A stretch of 64,000 bases of DNA. It comes from Mesorhizobium australicum WSM2073 (lineage in GTDB: Bacteria; Pseudomonadota; Alphaproteobacteria; Rhizobiales; Rhizobiaceae). The stretch is taken from contig NC_019973.1 of the NCBI RefSeq assembly GCF_000230995.2, positions 4,540,001 to 4,604,000 of the forward strand, in the 5' to 3' direction. The notes under the pieces are model-generated. The model did not search any database, was not told the DNA's origin, and saw nothing but the letters and a program-made list of their open reading frames with translations. This document shows, one piece after another, positions 26,658 to 36,446 of the stretch (the first letter of the stretch is position 1; each line of letters opens with the position of its first letter). Both the position numbers and the translations under genes were made by a program.

Positions 26658-27817
26658 GCCGTTTCAACCCTGCGCTTGGTGGCGGTCATTTCGATCACGG
26701 CGTCGAGGATGATGGCGGCGGCAAAGGCGAGTGCCACGGTCGGCACTGCGCCAAGCAGCACCAAATCCATCGCCGTCTGGCCGACACCCTGGAAGACGAA
26801 CACGCCGAAACCGCCGCCGCCGATCAGCGCGGCGATGGTGGCAAGGCCTATATTCTGCACCAGCACAATGCGGATGCCGGTGAGGATCACCGGAAAGGCC
26901 AGCGGAAACTCCACACCGAAAAGGCGCTGGCGGTCCGTCATGCCCATGCCCCGCGCCGCGTCATTGGCGGCACGCGGCACGCCGGCAAGGCCGACCACGG
27001 TGTTGGCCACCACCGGCAGCAGCGAATAGAGGAACAGGGCGACGAAGGCGGGCGCCGTGCCGATGCCCCTGATACCGAGCGCGGCGGCTCCCGGAACGTG
27101 GGCCGCGACCCAGCCAAGCGGCGCGATCAGCAGCCCGAACAGCGCGATCGAGGGAATGGTCTGGATGATGTTCAAGACGTTGAGGACGCCGGCCCGCAGG
27201 CTCTCGACACGGTGGCACAGGATGCCGAGAGGCAGGCCGACGATCACGGCGGCAAGCAACGAGCCGAGAGCAAGAGTCACATGCTTGGAGCCTTCGGCCC
27301 AAAAGCTGTCGGCGCGGTTGGAGTATTCCTTGAGGATCGAGAGGCTGTCCCAGCGTCCCGAAATCAGCAGCAAGCCGATGGCCAGCGCCGCAACGACAAG
27401 CACGCCGACGCGCGCAGAGGGCGACAGGTTGAGCCGGGTCAGCACGTCGGCGAGCAAAAGCGTGAAGGCGAAGATGAGAATCCAGAAGCCGGATGCCGGC
27501 GAGACCCGAGCAAAGGTATTGCCGGCTGGAGTGAGGAATGTGCCGGCGACGCCGATGAGCAGCGCCAGCGCGACAAGCGTCACGACGCTCGCTGCAAGGC
27601 GCAAGACGAGCGGCGTTTTGAGCAGCGCGATGATTGCCGCCACGACAATGATTGCGAGCAGCAACGGCCCTATCGCCTGCGGCAGCGCCTCGACGATAGA
27701 GCGTGCCTGGCCGGGAACGATGCGGTTCGCGCGGAAGGTGGCGAACGGCGCGAGAAACGCGGCGTAAGCAGCGAGTGCAGCGATGACCACGCCGAGCTTA
27801 TCGAAACGCGGGGTCAT
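26654..27817 (-). CDS. yehY: Osmoprotectant ABC transporter permease (YehY type, large)
   Basis: A 387-residue permease. The N-terminal half has several extra spans (residues 10-165) with no obvious transport motif. The C-terminal half is the classic permease domain, with ILCHRVESLRAGVLNVLNII and the EAA loop NDAARGMGMTDRQRLFGVEF. This two-part build and the length match YehY of enterobacteria. It overlaps the ATPase gene by four bases and starts 36 bases after the substrate-binding gene stop. Confidence 0.87.
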   Translation of the reverse strand: MTPRFDKLGVVIAALAAYAAFLAPFATFRANRIVPGQARSIVEALPQAIGPLLLAIIVVAAIIALLKTPLVLRLAASVVTLVALALLIGVAGTFLTPAGNTFARVSPASGFWILIFAFTLLLADVLTRLNLSPSARVGVLVVAALAIGLLLISGRWDSLSILKEYSNRADSFWAEGSKHVTLALGSLLAAVIVGLPLGILCHRVESLRAGVLNVLNIIQTIPSIALFGLLIAPLGWVAAHVPGAAALGIRGIGTAPAFVALFLYSLLPVVANTVVGLAGVPRAANDAARGMGMTDRQRLFGVEFPLAFPVILTGIRIVLVQNIGLATIAALIGGGGFGVFVFQGVGQTAMDLVLLGAVPTVALAFAAAIILDAVIEMTATKRRVETA

Positions 27818-27853
27818 AAGGCGCCTCGCCCTGACGTCGCTATCGACGCGTCG

Positions 27854-28765
27854 CTATTTCAAAAACCCGTTCTTCTTCAAAAAGTCCTCGGCGACGCCCT
27901 TGACCGGCTCGCCGCCGACCTGCACGCGGCCGTTCAGCTCCTGCAGCGTGACGAGATCGAGCTTGGCGAAGACCGGCTTCAGCAGCGTTTCGATCTCGGG
28001 ATGCTCCTTCAGCACCGCCTCGCGGATGATCGGCGCCGGCTGATAGACCGGCTGCACGCCCTTGTCGTCAGTCAGCACCACGAGGCCCGATGGCGCGATG
28101 CCCCCGTCGGTGCCGTAGACCATGGCAGCATTGGCGCCGCTGGTCTGGTTGGCGGCGGCCGCGATGGTTGCCGCCGTATCGCCACCAGAGAGGGTGATCA
28201 GCTGGTCCGGCTTCAACGTGAAGCCGTAGGTAGTCTGGAAGGCCGGAAGGGCTGCCGCCGAATTGACGAACTCGGCGGAGGCCGCCAGGACCACCTTGCC
28301 GCCGCCGGCGACATATTTGCCGAAGTCCGACAGCGTGACGAGCTTGTTCTCGTCCGTCACTTCCTTGCGCAGGGCGATCGCCCAGGTGTTGTTGGCCGGC
28401 GCCGGTGACAGCCAGACGATCTTGTTGGCGTCGTAGTCGAGCTTCTTGGCCGTCTCATAGGCCTTGGCGGCATCCTTCCACACGGGATCATCGGCCTTCT
28501 CGAAGAAGAAGGCGGCGTTGCCGGTGTATTCGGGATAGATGTCGATCTCACCGGCGGTGATCGCCTTGCGCACCACGGGCGTGCCGCCGAGCTGGATGCG
28601 GTCCGTGGTCTTGATGTTGTTGGCGTTGAGGACGAGCTGGATAATGTTGCCGAGCACGCCACCCTCGGTGTCAATCTTCGAGGAGACGACAACCTGAGCG
28701 CTCGCGGAAGCCGCCGTGATGGCGAGCGCCATAGCCGCGCTGGCCAGAACCTTGACTGAAAACAT
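27854..28765 (-). CDS. osmF: Osmoprotectant ABC transporter substrate-binding protein (YehZ/OsmF, OpuAC fold)
   Basis: A 303-residue periplasmic protein. The signal peptide MFSVKVLASAAMALAITAAS ends at about ASA-Q. The OpuAC fold shows DTEGGVLGNIIQLVLNANNI, then GEIDIYPEYTGNAAFFFEK with the conserved YPEYTG motif that places a ligand-box aromatic, and TDDKGVQPVYQPAPIIR near the end. It is the first gene of a four-gene operon and likely the most translated. The start at MFSVK is preferred; the longer frame upstream is not a signal peptide. The ligand is a quaternary amine by family. Confidence 0.9.
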   Translation of the reverse strand: MFSVKVLASAAMALAITAASASAQVVVSSKIDTEGGVLGNIIQLVLNANNIKTTDRIQLGGTPVVRKAITAGEIDIYPEYTGNAAFFFEKADDPVWKDAAKAYETAKKLDYDANKIVWLSPAPANNTWAIALRKEVTDENKLVTLSDFGKYVAGGGKVVLAASAEFVNSAAALPAFQTTYGFTLKPDQLITLSGGDTAATIAAAANQTSGANAAMVYGTDGGIAPSGLVVLTDDKGVQPVYQPAPIIREAVLKEHPEIETLLKPVFAKLDLVTLQELNGRVQVGGEPVKGVAEDFLKKNGFLK

Positions 28766-28980
28766 TGTGAAACCCCTTGCTGTGAACCGGAATGCGGTGG
28801 CCGCATATGAGCATGGCTTCAACGGCCAGTCGGGGCACACGGTTTCATAAGAAGGGGGACCAGCGCAATATTTTTGTTCCGGACGCGCCGATTTGGGCCT
28901 GGCGGCAACAGCGGGCTGGCGATTGGCCGCTATCGGGTGAATAATGCCACGAGGGTGGCGGCAAACACGGAGAGCGTGTC

Positions 28981-29553
28981 ATGGCCATACACAAGGTCGG
29001 TTATCTCATCGGCAGCCTTGCCCAGGCATCCATCAACCGCAAGCTCGCGAAGGCGCTTGTTCAACTTGCCCCTCCCGAGCTCGAAATGACGGAAATCGGC
29101 TTCAAGGATCTGCCTCTCTACAGTTACGACTACGACGCCAATTTCCCGCCGGCCGCCCAGGCTTTCAAAAAGGCGATCGCCTCCGTCCAGGCCGTGCTGT
29201 TCGTCACCCCGGAGTATAATCGCTCGATCCCCGGCGGACTGAAGAACGCGATCGACTGGGCCAGCCGCCCCCACGGCAAGAATTCATTCGCGCGCAAACC
29301 GTCGGCCGTCATCGGAACATCGCCGGGCGCGATCGCGACCGCTGTCGCCCAACAAAGCCTCCGCAGCGTGCTGAGTTTCTGCAACTCACCGCAGATGAAT
29401 GCGCCCGAAGCCTATATCCAGTTCACGCCGGGACTGATCACGGATGACGGCGAGGTGACGGTTGAATCCACTGAGGATTTCCTGCGCAATTACATGGCTG
29501 AGTTCCATATGTTCATAGCGCGGGTGCTTCAGGTTCTGCCGCCGGACGCATAG
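28981..29553 (+). CDS. NADPH-dependent FMN reductase (SsuE/ChrR-like flavoprotein)
   Basis: A 190-residue flavodoxin-fold protein. The phosphate loop near residues 9-16 (IGSLAQASINRKLAKAL) and the FMN/NAD motif LFVTPEYNRSIPGGLKNAID are the family's most conserved parts. It probably reduces quinones, chromate or azo compounds, or supplies FMNH2, using NAD(P)H in the cytoplasm. The gene is divergent from osmF, with 215 bases between. Its convergent neighbour is the MFS gene. The physiological electron acceptor is unknown. Confidence 0.9.
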   Translation: MAIHKVGYLIGSLAQASINRKLAKALVQLAPPELEMTEIGFKDLPLYSYDYDANFPPAAQAFKKAIASVQAVLFVTPEYNRSIPGGLKNAIDWASRPHGKNSFARKPSAVIGTSPGAIATAVAQQSLRSVLSFCNSPQMNAPEAYIQFTPGLITDDGEVTVESTEDFLRNYMAEFHMFIARVLQVLPPDA

Positions 29554-29567
29554 CTTTCAAATTCGCG

Positions 29568-30779
29568 TCAAGCCGGCCGCAAGCTTGTGATCTTCAGCGC
29601 GCCGAGTGCCACGAAGCAAAGTGCGGCGACGGGAAAGATCATCCAGTTGAGCATGGTCCAGCCCCAGGCGTTGTAGACCATGCCCGACATCAGCGACGCA
29701 CAGGCGACGGAGCCGAACAGGACGAAGTCGTGGAAGCCCTGCACCTTGCCCTTTTCGGAAGGGTGGTAGCTGGCCGCCACCATGGCGGTGGCGCCGATGA
29801 AGCTGAAATTCCAGCCGAGGCCGAGCAGGATCAGCGCCGTCCAGAACTGCCACAGCGCCAGGCCCGACAAGGCAACGACGGCACAGCCGATCAGCAACAG
29901 CAGGCCGATGGCGACAATGCGCTCGGCGCCAAAGCGATGGATCAGCGAGCCGGTGAAGAAGCTCGGCCCGAACATCGCCATGACATGCCAGGAGATGCCC
30001 AGCGTCGCATCGTCCTCCGACAGGCCGCAGCCCACCATGGCGAGCGGCGCGCCGGTCATGACGAAACTCATCAGCGCATAGCTGCCGACGGCGCAGAAGA
30101 GCGCCGCGACGAAACGCGGCTTGGTGACGATTTCGGAAAGGGGTCGGGCATCGCCGTCGGCAACGTCCACCTTGCTCGCGGTCCTCGACGGCAAACGAAG
30201 GAACGACAGGATGACGGCGCCGACAACCGCCAGCGGCAGGATCGAGGCGAAGGAACCGGCAAACATGACTGGTGCGAATAATTCGCGCGTGAAGATGACG
30301 ATCTGCGGCCCGAGGATGGCGGTGATGATGCCACCGGCGAGCACGAAGGAGATGGCGCGGGCCTTGAACGCCGGCGGCGCGTTGTCGGCCGCGGCAAAAC
30401 GGAACTGCTGGACGAAGGCGCCGCCGACACCGATGACGAGCAGCGCGAACGCGAACAGCCAAAAGCTGCCGTGGAATAAAGCCAGGGTGGCGACCAGCCC
30501 GCCGAGCGCGGTGACCACGGTTCCGGTCATGAAACCGCCACGCTGCCCCAGCCAGCGGATAATGGCGGCCGCGGGCAAGGCGCCTAGCGCCACACCGAGA
30601 TTGAAGCCGGTGATCGGCGCGGTCGCCAGGGATTTGTCGGCGCCGAGCAGATATTGCCCGGCCAGCGCGCCCATGGAAATGGCGATGGGAGCCGCCGAGC
30701 CGATGATCGCCTGCGAGGCGGCGAGGATCAGCGCGGTGCGCCGCGCCTCCTTGCCCGCCTCGACGGCGATGGCGGTCAC
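29568..30779 (-). CDS. MFS transporter
   Basis: A 403-residue protein with twelve predicted spans. The first half carries [20 protein letters not shown] and the loop after it; the second half has [20 protein letters not shown], a version of motif A. The substrate cannot be inferred. It starts at GTG 30779, overlapping the nusB stop as GTGA, so it is the last gene of the glyA/rib/nusB run. Similar MFS genes sit after nusB in other rhizobia. A role in flavin or riboflavin-related export is possible but only by position. Confidence 0.85.
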   Translation of the reverse strand: MTAIAVEAGKEARRTALILAASQAIIGSAAPIAISMGALAGQYLLGADKSLATAPITGFNLGVALGALPAAAIIRWLGQRGGFMTGTVVTALGGLVATLALFHGSFWLFAFALLVIGVGGAFVQQFRFAAADNAPPAFKARAISFVLAGGIITAILGPQIVIFTRELFAPVMFAGSFASILPLAVVGAVILSFLRLPSRTASKVDVADGDARPLSEIVTKPRFVAALFCAVGSYALMSFVMTGAPLAMVGCGLSEDDATLGISWHVMAMFGPSFFTGSLIHRFGAERIVAIGLLLLIGCAVVALSGLALWQFWTALILLGLGWNFSFIGATAMVAASYHPSEKGKVQGFHDFVLFGSVACASLMSGMVYNAWGWTMLNWMIFPVAALCFVALGALKITSLRPA

Positions 30780-31276
30780 GAAGCGTCCTTGCCGCGTCCC
30801 TCGCCACGCACCCGGCGTGACACGCGGTCGAGCACGGCATTGACCAGCTTCGGCTCGTCTTCCTCGTAGAAGGCCTTGGCGATGTCGACATATTCGGTGA
30901 CGATGACCGCGACAGGAACGTCCTCGCGCTTCATCAGTTCGTAGACGCCCGCGCGCAGAATGGCACGGAGCGTCGAATCGAGGCGCGACAGCGGCCAGTC
31001 GTCGGTCAGGGCCTGGCGGATGATCGGATCGATGGTCTTCTGGTTCTCGACGACCCCGGTCAGGATGGCACGAAACCACTGCGCGTCCGCCTCGCGATAG
31101 AGCGCGCCGTCGACTTCCTTGCCGAGACGGAACGCCTCGTACTCGGCGGTGATCTCGAACACGCCGCTGCCGGCGACATCCATCTGATAGAGCGCCTGCA
31201 CGGCGGCCAGACGGGCAGCGCCGCGCTTGTTGGCGTGGCGCACCGCGGGCTGTCCGGGCGAAGCGGGTTCGCTCAC
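30776..31276 (-). CDS. nusB: Transcription antitermination factor NusB
   Basis: A 166-residue all-helical protein that binds boxA RNA with NusE (S10) for rRNA antitermination. It begins at GTG 31276, which overlaps the ribH stop (GTGA). The domain runs from [20 protein letters not shown] through [20 protein letters not shown], then [11 protein letters not shown], and ends in [21 protein letters not shown] and a VLDRVSR motif. All these are standard NusB segments. The tail [11 protein letters not shown] is basic and variable. Confidence 0.95.
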   Translation of the reverse strand: MSEPASPGQPAVRHANKRGAARLAAVQALYQMDVAGSGVFEITAEYEAFRLGKEVDGALYREADAQWFRAILTGVVENQKTIDPIIRQALTDDWPLSRLDSTLRAILRAGVYELMKREDVPVAVIVTEYVDIAKAFYEEDEPKLVNAVLDRVSRRVRGEGRGKDAS

Positions 31277-31767
31277 GATTGCGCTCCCAGTTGTTCCTTC
31301 AACGCGATCATGGTCAGCGCCGCGCGCGCGGCAAAGCCGCCCTTGTCGCCTTCGGAGCGCTTGGCCCGCGTCCACGCCTGCGCATCGTTCTCGGTGGTCA
31401 GGATACCGTTGCCGATGCAGACCGAGTCCTGCACGGACAGGTCCATGAGCGCACGGCTGGATTCATTGGCGACGATGTCGAAATGATAGGTATCGCCACG
31501 GATAATGGTGCCGAGTGCGACAAAGCCGTCATAGCCCGTCCCGCCTTCGGCCATGCCGTCGAGCGCGAAGGTGATCACCGCGGGAATTTCAAGCGAACCG
31601 GGAACAGTGACGACGTCGTAAGTCGCGCCCGCTTCGTCGAGTGCGCTTGTCGCGCCATCGAGCAGTGCGTCGGCAAGGTCGTCGTGAAAGCGCGCCTCGA
31701 TGACGAGGAGGTGAGCCTTCTTCTTGGGACGAATGAACGCCTTGCCGTGTTGGGATGTGCCAGCCAT
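31273..31767 (-). CDS. ribH: 6,7-dimethyl-8-ribityllumazine synthase
   Basis: Penultimate step of riboflavin synthesis: joins 5-amino-6-ribitylaminouracil with 3,4-dihydroxy-2-butanone 4-phosphate. The 164-residue protein has [18 protein letters not shown], the [19 protein letters not shown] segment containing the catalytic-region histidine, and [17 protein letters not shown], the conserved substrate loop. It forms icosahedral or decameric shells in the family. The start at MAGTSQHGK (31767) is preferred; the upstream residues are not conserved. It lies 108 bases after ribE and overlaps nusB. Confidence 0.96.
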   Translation of the reverse strand: MAGTSQHGKAFIRPKKKAHLLVIEARFHDDLADALLDGATSALDEAGATYDVVTVPGSLEIPAVITFALDGMAEGGTGYDGFVALGTIIRGDTYHFDIVANESSRALMDLSVQDSVCIGNGILTTENDAQAWTRAKRSEGDKGGFAARAALTMIALKEQLGAQS

Positions 31768-31875
31768 AGATGTCTCCGGAGTCGCCGGTGACTTAGGCCG
31801 AAGCCGGTTTGATCGCAAGCGGAAGATTGCCCGACGCGTATCAGATTGCCGTGGGTCGGACTGTCCCGCAGGCGA

Positions 31876-32493
31876 TCAAAGCCCCTCTTTCGCGGCCTCC
31901 GCCAGCCGGGCAGCGTAGCGGGCCATGGTGTCTATCTCGAGATTGACGCGGTCGCCTGCCTTGCGCTCGCCCCAGGTGGTGACGGTCAGCGAATGATGGA
32001 TCAGAAGCACGTCGAAGCGGGTGCCCTCGACCCTGTTGACCGTGAGCGAGGTACCATCGAGCGCGACGGAGCCTTTCGGCGCGATGAATTTCGCCAGATC
32101 GCGCGGCGCTTCCAGTGTGAAGCGCACCGCATCGCCCTCATCCCGGCGTTCAACGATCTCGGCGGTGCCGTCGACATGGCCCGAAACGATGTGGCCGCCA
32201 AGCTCGTCGCCGATCTTCAGCGCCCGTTCCAGATTGATCCTGGTGCCGGACTTCCAACCGGACGCCGTGGTCAGCCTGAGCGCCTCCTCCCAGGCCTCGA
32301 CCTCGAACCAGCGCGCGTTCGAGCCGCTGTCGGGCAAAGCCGTGACCGTCAGGCAGACGCCACCGCAGGAAATCGACGCGCCGATGGCGATGGTCTCGGG
32401 ATCATAGGCGGTGTCGATGCGCAGTCCCACCCCTTCCCGCAGCGGCTTGATGGCGGCCACGGTGCCGATATCGGTGACAATCCCGGTAAACAT
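31876..32493 (-). CDS. ribE: Riboflavin synthase alpha chain
   Basis: Dismutates two lumazines to riboflavin. The 205-residue protein shows the duplicated lumazine-binding domains. The first starts MFTGIVTDIGTVAAIK, the diagnostic N-terminus, and has SCGGVCLTV. The second has the matching SVALDGTSLTVN after GHVDGTAEI. The length is normal. It is six bases downstream of ribD and part of the ribD-ribE-ribH group. No FMN riboswitch is visible upstream in this operon. Confidence 0.96.
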   Translation of the reverse strand: MFTGIVTDIGTVAAIKPLREGVGLRIDTAYDPETIAIGASISCGGVCLTVTALPDSGSNARWFEVEAWEEALRLTTASGWKSGTRINLERALKIGDELGGHIVSGHVDGTAEIVERRDEGDAVRFTLEAPRDLAKFIAPKGSVALDGTSLTVNRVEGTRFDVLLIHHSLTVTTWGERKAGDRVNLEIDTMARYAARLAEAAKEGL

Positions 32494-32499
32494 CGATCG

Positions 32500-33636
32500 C
32501 TATCCCTGAAAATCCCTGATCCATTCGGCGTAACCGTCTTCGCCGAACCGCATCTCGCGCAGCTTGCGAAAACCCACCGGGACATGGTCAGCGTCGACAG
32601 GCGATGCAATGCCATCTTGGCCGATCGCTTCCGGACCATGGAACAGCACGATGCGGTCGACCAGCCCGTCGGCCAGGAAGGCGCTCGCCACCTTGGCGCC
32701 GCCCTCGACCAGCACGCTTGCCATGCCAAGCGCCGCCAAATCCTCGAGCAGCTCCGGCAACGCGACGCCGCCCTCGTGCGTCTCCGTACCGATGAAGCGC
32801 ACGCCGGCGCGCTCGAGCACGGCCCGGCGCTGCGGGTCGGCCTCCAGGCAAGCCGCCACGTAAAGAGGTACGCGATCAACGCCCGACACCAGCTTCGAGC
32901 CCTCCGGCAGCCTGATCTGGCGGTCGAGCACGATGCGTGCCGGCGAGCGGTTCTCCAGTCCGGGCAAACGCACCGTCAGCGCCGGATCATCTTCCAGCGC
33001 CGTGCCGATGCCGACCAAGATGGCGTCCGCCTCGGCGCGCATGAGGTAGACTTCGCGGCGCGCCATGTCGCCTGTTATCGCGACCTGGCCGGCGCCTTCC
33101 CTGCCGATCTTGCCGTCGCTGGAAAGCGCAAGCTTCAGAATTACTTCCGGGCGTTTTCTCAGAGAGCGAATCAAATAGCCCGCCATCTGTTCGGCAGCTT
33201 CCGTGGCGAGGACCTTTTCGACCACTTCGACACCGGCCTCGCGCAGGATGGCGTAACCCTTGCCGGAGACCCGCGGATCGGGATCACTGGCCGCACCCAC
33301 GACACGCGCGATGCCGGCACTGACCAGCGCGTTGGCGCAAGGCGGCGTGCGGCCGTGATGGGCGCAAGGCTCGAGCGTGACATAGGCGGTGGCGCCACGC
33401 GCGAGTTCGCCGGCCTCGGCAAGCGCCTCGGTCTCGGCGTGCGGCCGGCCGCCGACGGCGGTGACGCCGGTTCCGACGATCATCGGCCCGGTCCCATCAT
33501 CGCGCACGATCAGCGTGCCGACGGAAGGGTTGGTCGAGGTGCGTCCGGCGTTCTTGCGCGACAGCCGCAAGGCCGCGGCCATGAAACGGCGGTCAAGGGC
33601 CGCTTGTTCGGCCTCGCTGCGTTGCGGTGCTGCCAT
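32500..33636 (-). CDS. ribD: Bifunctional diaminohydroxyphosphoribosylaminopyrimidine deaminase / uracil reductase
   Basis: Steps two and three of riboflavin synthesis. The N-terminal deaminase half holds the zinc motif (HAETEAL, then PCAHHGRTPPCANAL, residues about 65-100). The C-terminal reductase half starts near RPEVILKLALSSDGKIG and contains MRAEADAILVGIGTALEDDP and the NADPH-site VEGGAKVASAFL. At 378 residues it is the full bifunctional size. It overlaps or abuts the nrdR stop region with two bases between, so nrdR-ribD-ribE are co-transcribed. Confidence 0.96.
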   Translation of the reverse strand: MAAPQRSEAEQAALDRRFMAAALRLSRKNAGRTSTNPSVGTLIVRDDGTGPMIVGTGVTAVGGRPHAETEALAEAGELARGATAYVTLEPCAHHGRTPPCANALVSAGIARVVGAASDPDPRVSGKGYAILREAGVEVVEKVLATEAAEQMAGYLIRSLRKRPEVILKLALSSDGKIGREGAGQVAITGDMARREVYLMRAEADAILVGIGTALEDDPALTVRLPGLENRSPARIVLDRQIRLPEGSKLVSGVDRVPLYVAACLEADPQRRAVLERAGVRFIGTETHEGGVALPELLEDLAALGMASVLVEGGAKVASAFLADGLVDRIVLFHGPEAIGQDGIASPVDADHVPVGFRKLREMRFGEDGYAEWIRDFQG

Positions 33637-33638
33637 GC

Positions 33639-34118
33639 TCAGCCGGCGTCCTCTTCGCTCTTTTCCTCGTCCCCCTTCAGCTCGCCGAGCAGCTCGTGGA
33701 AATCCTTGGCCTCACGGAAATTGCGATAGACCGAGGCGAAGCGCACGTAGGCGACATCGTCGAGCGATTTCAACGCATCCATGACCAGCCGGCCGACCTC
33801 GCCCGAGGCCACTTCCGTTTCGCCGGAGCTTTCCAGTTGGCGCACGATCCCGGTCACCGCGCGATCGATGCGCTCGGGATCGACATTGCGCTTGCGCACC
33901 GCGATCTCGACCGAGCGCAACAGCTTGTCGCGGTCGAACGGCACTTTTCGTCCCGACTTCTTGACCACGACGAGGTCGCGCAACTGCACGCGCTCGAACG
34001 TCGTGAAACGGCCGCCGCAATCGGGGCAGACACGCCGCCGGCGGATCGCCGCGCCATCCTCGGCGGGGCGCGAATCCTTCACCTGCGTATCTTCGGACTG
34101 GCAATAGGGACAGCGCAT
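33639..34118 (-). CDS. nrdR: Transcriptional repressor NrdR
   Basis: A zinc/ATP-cone repressor of ribonucleotide reductase genes. The 159-residue protein begins [20 protein letters not shown], and the second cysteine pair is in [17 protein letters not shown], forming the four-Cys zinc ribbon. The ATP-cone domain starts at [20 protein letters not shown]. The acidic tail [14 protein letters not shown] is variable. Its usual targets carry NrdR boxes near nrd genes, none of which lie in this window. Confidence 0.97.
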   Translation of the reverse strand: MRCPYCQSEDTQVKDSRPAEDGAAIRRRRVCPDCGGRFTTFERVQLRDLVVVKKSGRKVPFDRDKLLRSVEIAVRKRNVDPERIDRAVTGIVRQLESSGETEVASGEVGRLVMDALKSLDDVAYVRFASVYRNFREAKDFHELLGELKGDEEKSEEDAG

Positions 34119-34276
34119 GGAGAGCCTTGGGTTCGCGAATCTGGTGGGGTGAAAGGCTTAGAACCTTTCCAGTGCGGATTGAAGCAGTTCCGCTTTTCCA
34201 CGGCCTGCCGTACCTCAGAGATAGCGAGGCGCGAGGAAGATTGCCAGCACGGCAAGCAGTTGCGCCGGCCAGCCCG

Positions 34277-34858
34277 CTATGGCGCCACGTCCTTGGTTGG
34301 AAAGCCACAAGACGCGCCGAGATTGCGATAGGCCTTTGTAAAACCGTCCATCGGAATGCTGGCGACAGCCTGCTTGCCGAAAGCCACATCGAGCGAGGTA
34401 ACCTGGCGCATGGCCCGCAGCAGCGCAAGACTGGTCTTGGCCTGGTTGTCAATCGTCCAGCTCGGACGGCCGTTGACGGCGTCATTGGAATAGACAGTCG
34501 TCGAAACCTTGACGCCGGGATCGCCGAAAGTCGCCGCGATCTTCTTGCCGGTTAGCAGGCTCTTGTTGTCGATGGTGATCAAGATTGCCGGATAAGCATC
34601 GGGCGGCAGCGCGTCGCCGGTCGAGATCGACAATGTCAGCGTGCCCGAATTGCCACTCGCATCGAAGAAGGCTGTGGAAGCCGCGCAGGTCTTGTGCGCG
34701 TCCTGGCCGGTGTCGAGCGTATCGACCATGGTCGTCCACCGGCCGAAAGTGCTGGTGGCAGGCATGTCCGCGGCGGGCTGCGTCTGCGCCAAAACGGGGC
34801 CGCAGGCGGCCAGCCAACCGAAGGCGCCGAGAGAAGCAAGACAGAAATTGCGCATCAT
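34277..34858 (-). CDS. Exported hypothetical protein between glyA and nrdR
   Basis: A 193-residue protein with a signal peptide (MMRNFCLASLGAFGWLAACG, cleavage near VLAQ). The mature domain includes STFGRWTTMVDTLDTGQDAH, CAASTAFFDASGNSGTLTLS and a late LGASCGFP, leaving a probable disulfide pair. The layout (W-x-T-x-D near the N-terminus, a K-x-C-A-A element, serine/threonine-rich strands) resembles the invasion-associated-locus-B fold. The resemblance is by eye only. GGAG six bases before the first of two adjacent ATGs supports the start. It breaks the otherwise standard glyA-nrdR neighbour pair. Confidence 0.7.
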   Translation of the reverse strand: MMRNFCLASLGAFGWLAACGPVLAQTQPAADMPATSTFGRWTTMVDTLDTGQDAHKTCAASTAFFDASGNSGTLTLSISTGDALPPDAYPAILITIDNKSLLTGKKIAATFGDPGVKVSTTVYSNDAVNGRPSWTIDNQAKTSLALLRAMRQVTSLDVAFGKQAVASIPMDGFTKAYRNLGASCGFPTKDVAP

Positions 34859-34952
34859 CAATTCTCCGGTTCGATGCGTCACCCGATCAGGGGTGACGCG
34901 ATGCCGGTGGATAAAAGATGACGCTTCGCGCCCGGTCAACCGAGATAAGGGG

Positions 34953-36266
34953 TCAACCGAGATAGGGATAGAGGGGGAATCGATCGGTCAATGCGACGAC
35001 CTTGGCCTTGACCGCCGCCTCGACCGCGGCATTGCCTTCGTCGGAATTGGCGACCTTGAGCCCATCCAGCACCTCGGCGATCAGCTTGCCGATCTCGCGG
35101 AACTCGGCCTGGCCGAAGCCGCGCGTGGTGCCGGCGGGCGTGCCGAGCCGCACGCCAGAGGTAACGAAGGGCTTCTCTGGATCGAAGGGGATGCCGTTCT
35201 TGTTGCAGGTGATGTTGGCGCGGCCAAGGGCCGCCTCGGCGCGCTTGCCGGTGGCGTTCTTAGGCCTGAGATCAACCAGCATCAGGTGGTTGTCGGTGCC
35301 GCCGGAGACGATGTCGAGGCCCGTTTCCTTGAGGCTGGAGGCAAGCGCCTTGGCGTTGGCGGCGACGCTTTCGGCATAGACCTTGAAGCTTGGCTTCAAT
35401 GCTTCCCCGAAGGCCACCGCCTTGGCGGCGATGACATGCATCAGCGGTCCGCCCTGCAGGCCGGGGAACACCGCCGAGTTCATCTTCTTGGCGATATCCT
35501 CGTCGTTGCAGAGGATCATGCCGCCGCGCGGGCCGCGCAGCGATTTGTGCGTGGTGGTCGTCACCACATGGGCGTGCGGCAGGGGCGAGGGATGCACACC
35601 GCCGGCAACGAGGCCCGCAATGTGCGCCATGTCGACCATCAGATAGGCGCCGACGGCGTCGGCGATCTCGCGAAAACGCTTCCAGTCCCAGATGCGCGAA
35701 TAGGCTGTGCCGCCGGCCAGGATCAGCTTCGGTTTGGTCTCGTGCGCGGTCTTTTCGATGGCATCCATGTCGAGCAGATGGTCGTCCTTGCGCACGCCAT
35801 AGGAGACGACCTTGAACCACTTGCCGCTCATGTTGACCGGCGAGCCATGGGTGAGATGGCCGCCGGAATTTAGGTCGAGGCCCATGAAAGTGTCGCCGGG
35901 CTGCAGCAGCGCCAGGAACACCGCCTGGTTCATCTGGCTGCCGGAATTCGGCTGGACGTTGGCGAAGTTACAGCCGAACAGTTTTTTGGCACGCTCGATG
36001 GCCAGTTCCTCGGCCACGTCGACGAACTGGCAGCCGCCATAGTAGCGTTTGCCCGGATAGCCCTCGGCATATTTGTTGGTCATGATCGACCCCTGCGCCT
36101 CGAGCACGGCCCGCGAGACAATGTTTTCGGAGGCGATCAGTTCGATCTCGTGGCGCTGGCGACCGAGCTCGTTGCGGATGGCGCCGAAGATCTCCGGATC
36201 GGCATCTTCCAAAGTGGTTTCGAAGAAGGATTCGAATTTGTTGGACGCCGCCGCTGCTGTTGCCAT
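34953..36266 (-). CDS. glyA: Serine hydroxymethyltransferase
   Basis: PLP-dependent interconversion of serine and glycine with tetrahydrofolate. The 437-residue protein has [20 protein letters not shown], the [17 protein letters not shown] loop, [17 protein letters not shown], and the PLP-lysine motif [17 protein letters not shown]. Its end [10 protein letters not shown] is typical of alphaproteobacterial GlyA. The start at [12 protein letters not shown] (36266) fits; an upstream ATG at 36329 would add a non-homologous tail. It leads the cluster containing nrdR, ribDEH and nusB. Confidence 0.97.
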   Translation of the reverse strand: MATAAAASNKFESFFETTLEDADPEIFGAIRNELGRQRHEIELIASENIVSRAVLEAQGSIMTNKYAEGYPGKRYYGGCQFVDVAEELAIERAKKLFGCNFANVQPNSGSQMNQAVFLALLQPGDTFMGLDLNSGGHLTHGSPVNMSGKWFKVVSYGVRKDDHLLDMDAIEKTAHETKPKLILAGGTAYSRIWDWKRFREIADAVGAYLMVDMAHIAGLVAGGVHPSPLPHAHVVTTTTHKSLRGPRGGMILCNDEDIAKKMNSAVFPGLQGGPLMHVIAAKAVAFGEALKPSFKVYAESVAANAKALASSLKETGLDIVSGGTDNHLMLVDLRPKNATGKRAEAALGRANITCNKNGIPFDPEKPFVTSGVRLGTPAGTTRGFGQAEFREIGKLIAEVLDGLKVANSDEGNAAVEAAVKAKVVALTDRFPLYPYLG

Positions 36267-36301
36267 GGCCTGAGTTCCCCTAGGGTTGGAAGGGCAAATT
36301 C

Positions 36302-36349
36302 GTGCACGCCGTCGTCCCGAACCACTCAACGGCCTTGGGCGACATGCAT
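36302..36349. repeat. Degenerate copy of a short palindromic intergenic repeat
   Basis: The 48 bases between glyA and the antiporter (GTGCACGCCGTCGTCCCGAA followed by a variable centre and GGGCGACATGCAT) match in order and spacing the repeat at 40637-40684. The ends are partly degraded. It lies in the glyA upstream region. Confidence 0.6.
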
Positions 36350-36446
36350 TGCGTTCGCCGGGCCATTAACACAGTTGTTTTGGGCTCGCCACGTTTGCAG
36401 CGCGAAATTTGCTGGCCGGTTTGCGCCAACGGATCGCGGCGGATCG

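Noticed and set aside
31768..31875. Possible FMN riboswitch between ribE and ribH
   Set aside because: Only 108 bases with none of the conserved RFN element sequence blocks visible on the transcribed strand.
31846..33729. A 627-codon open frame on the plus strand over the riboflavin genes
   Set aside because: It lies antisense to ribD and ribE, which have full motifs. High GC makes stop codons rare in this phase, and the translation is Arg/Asp/Gln-rich with no domain.
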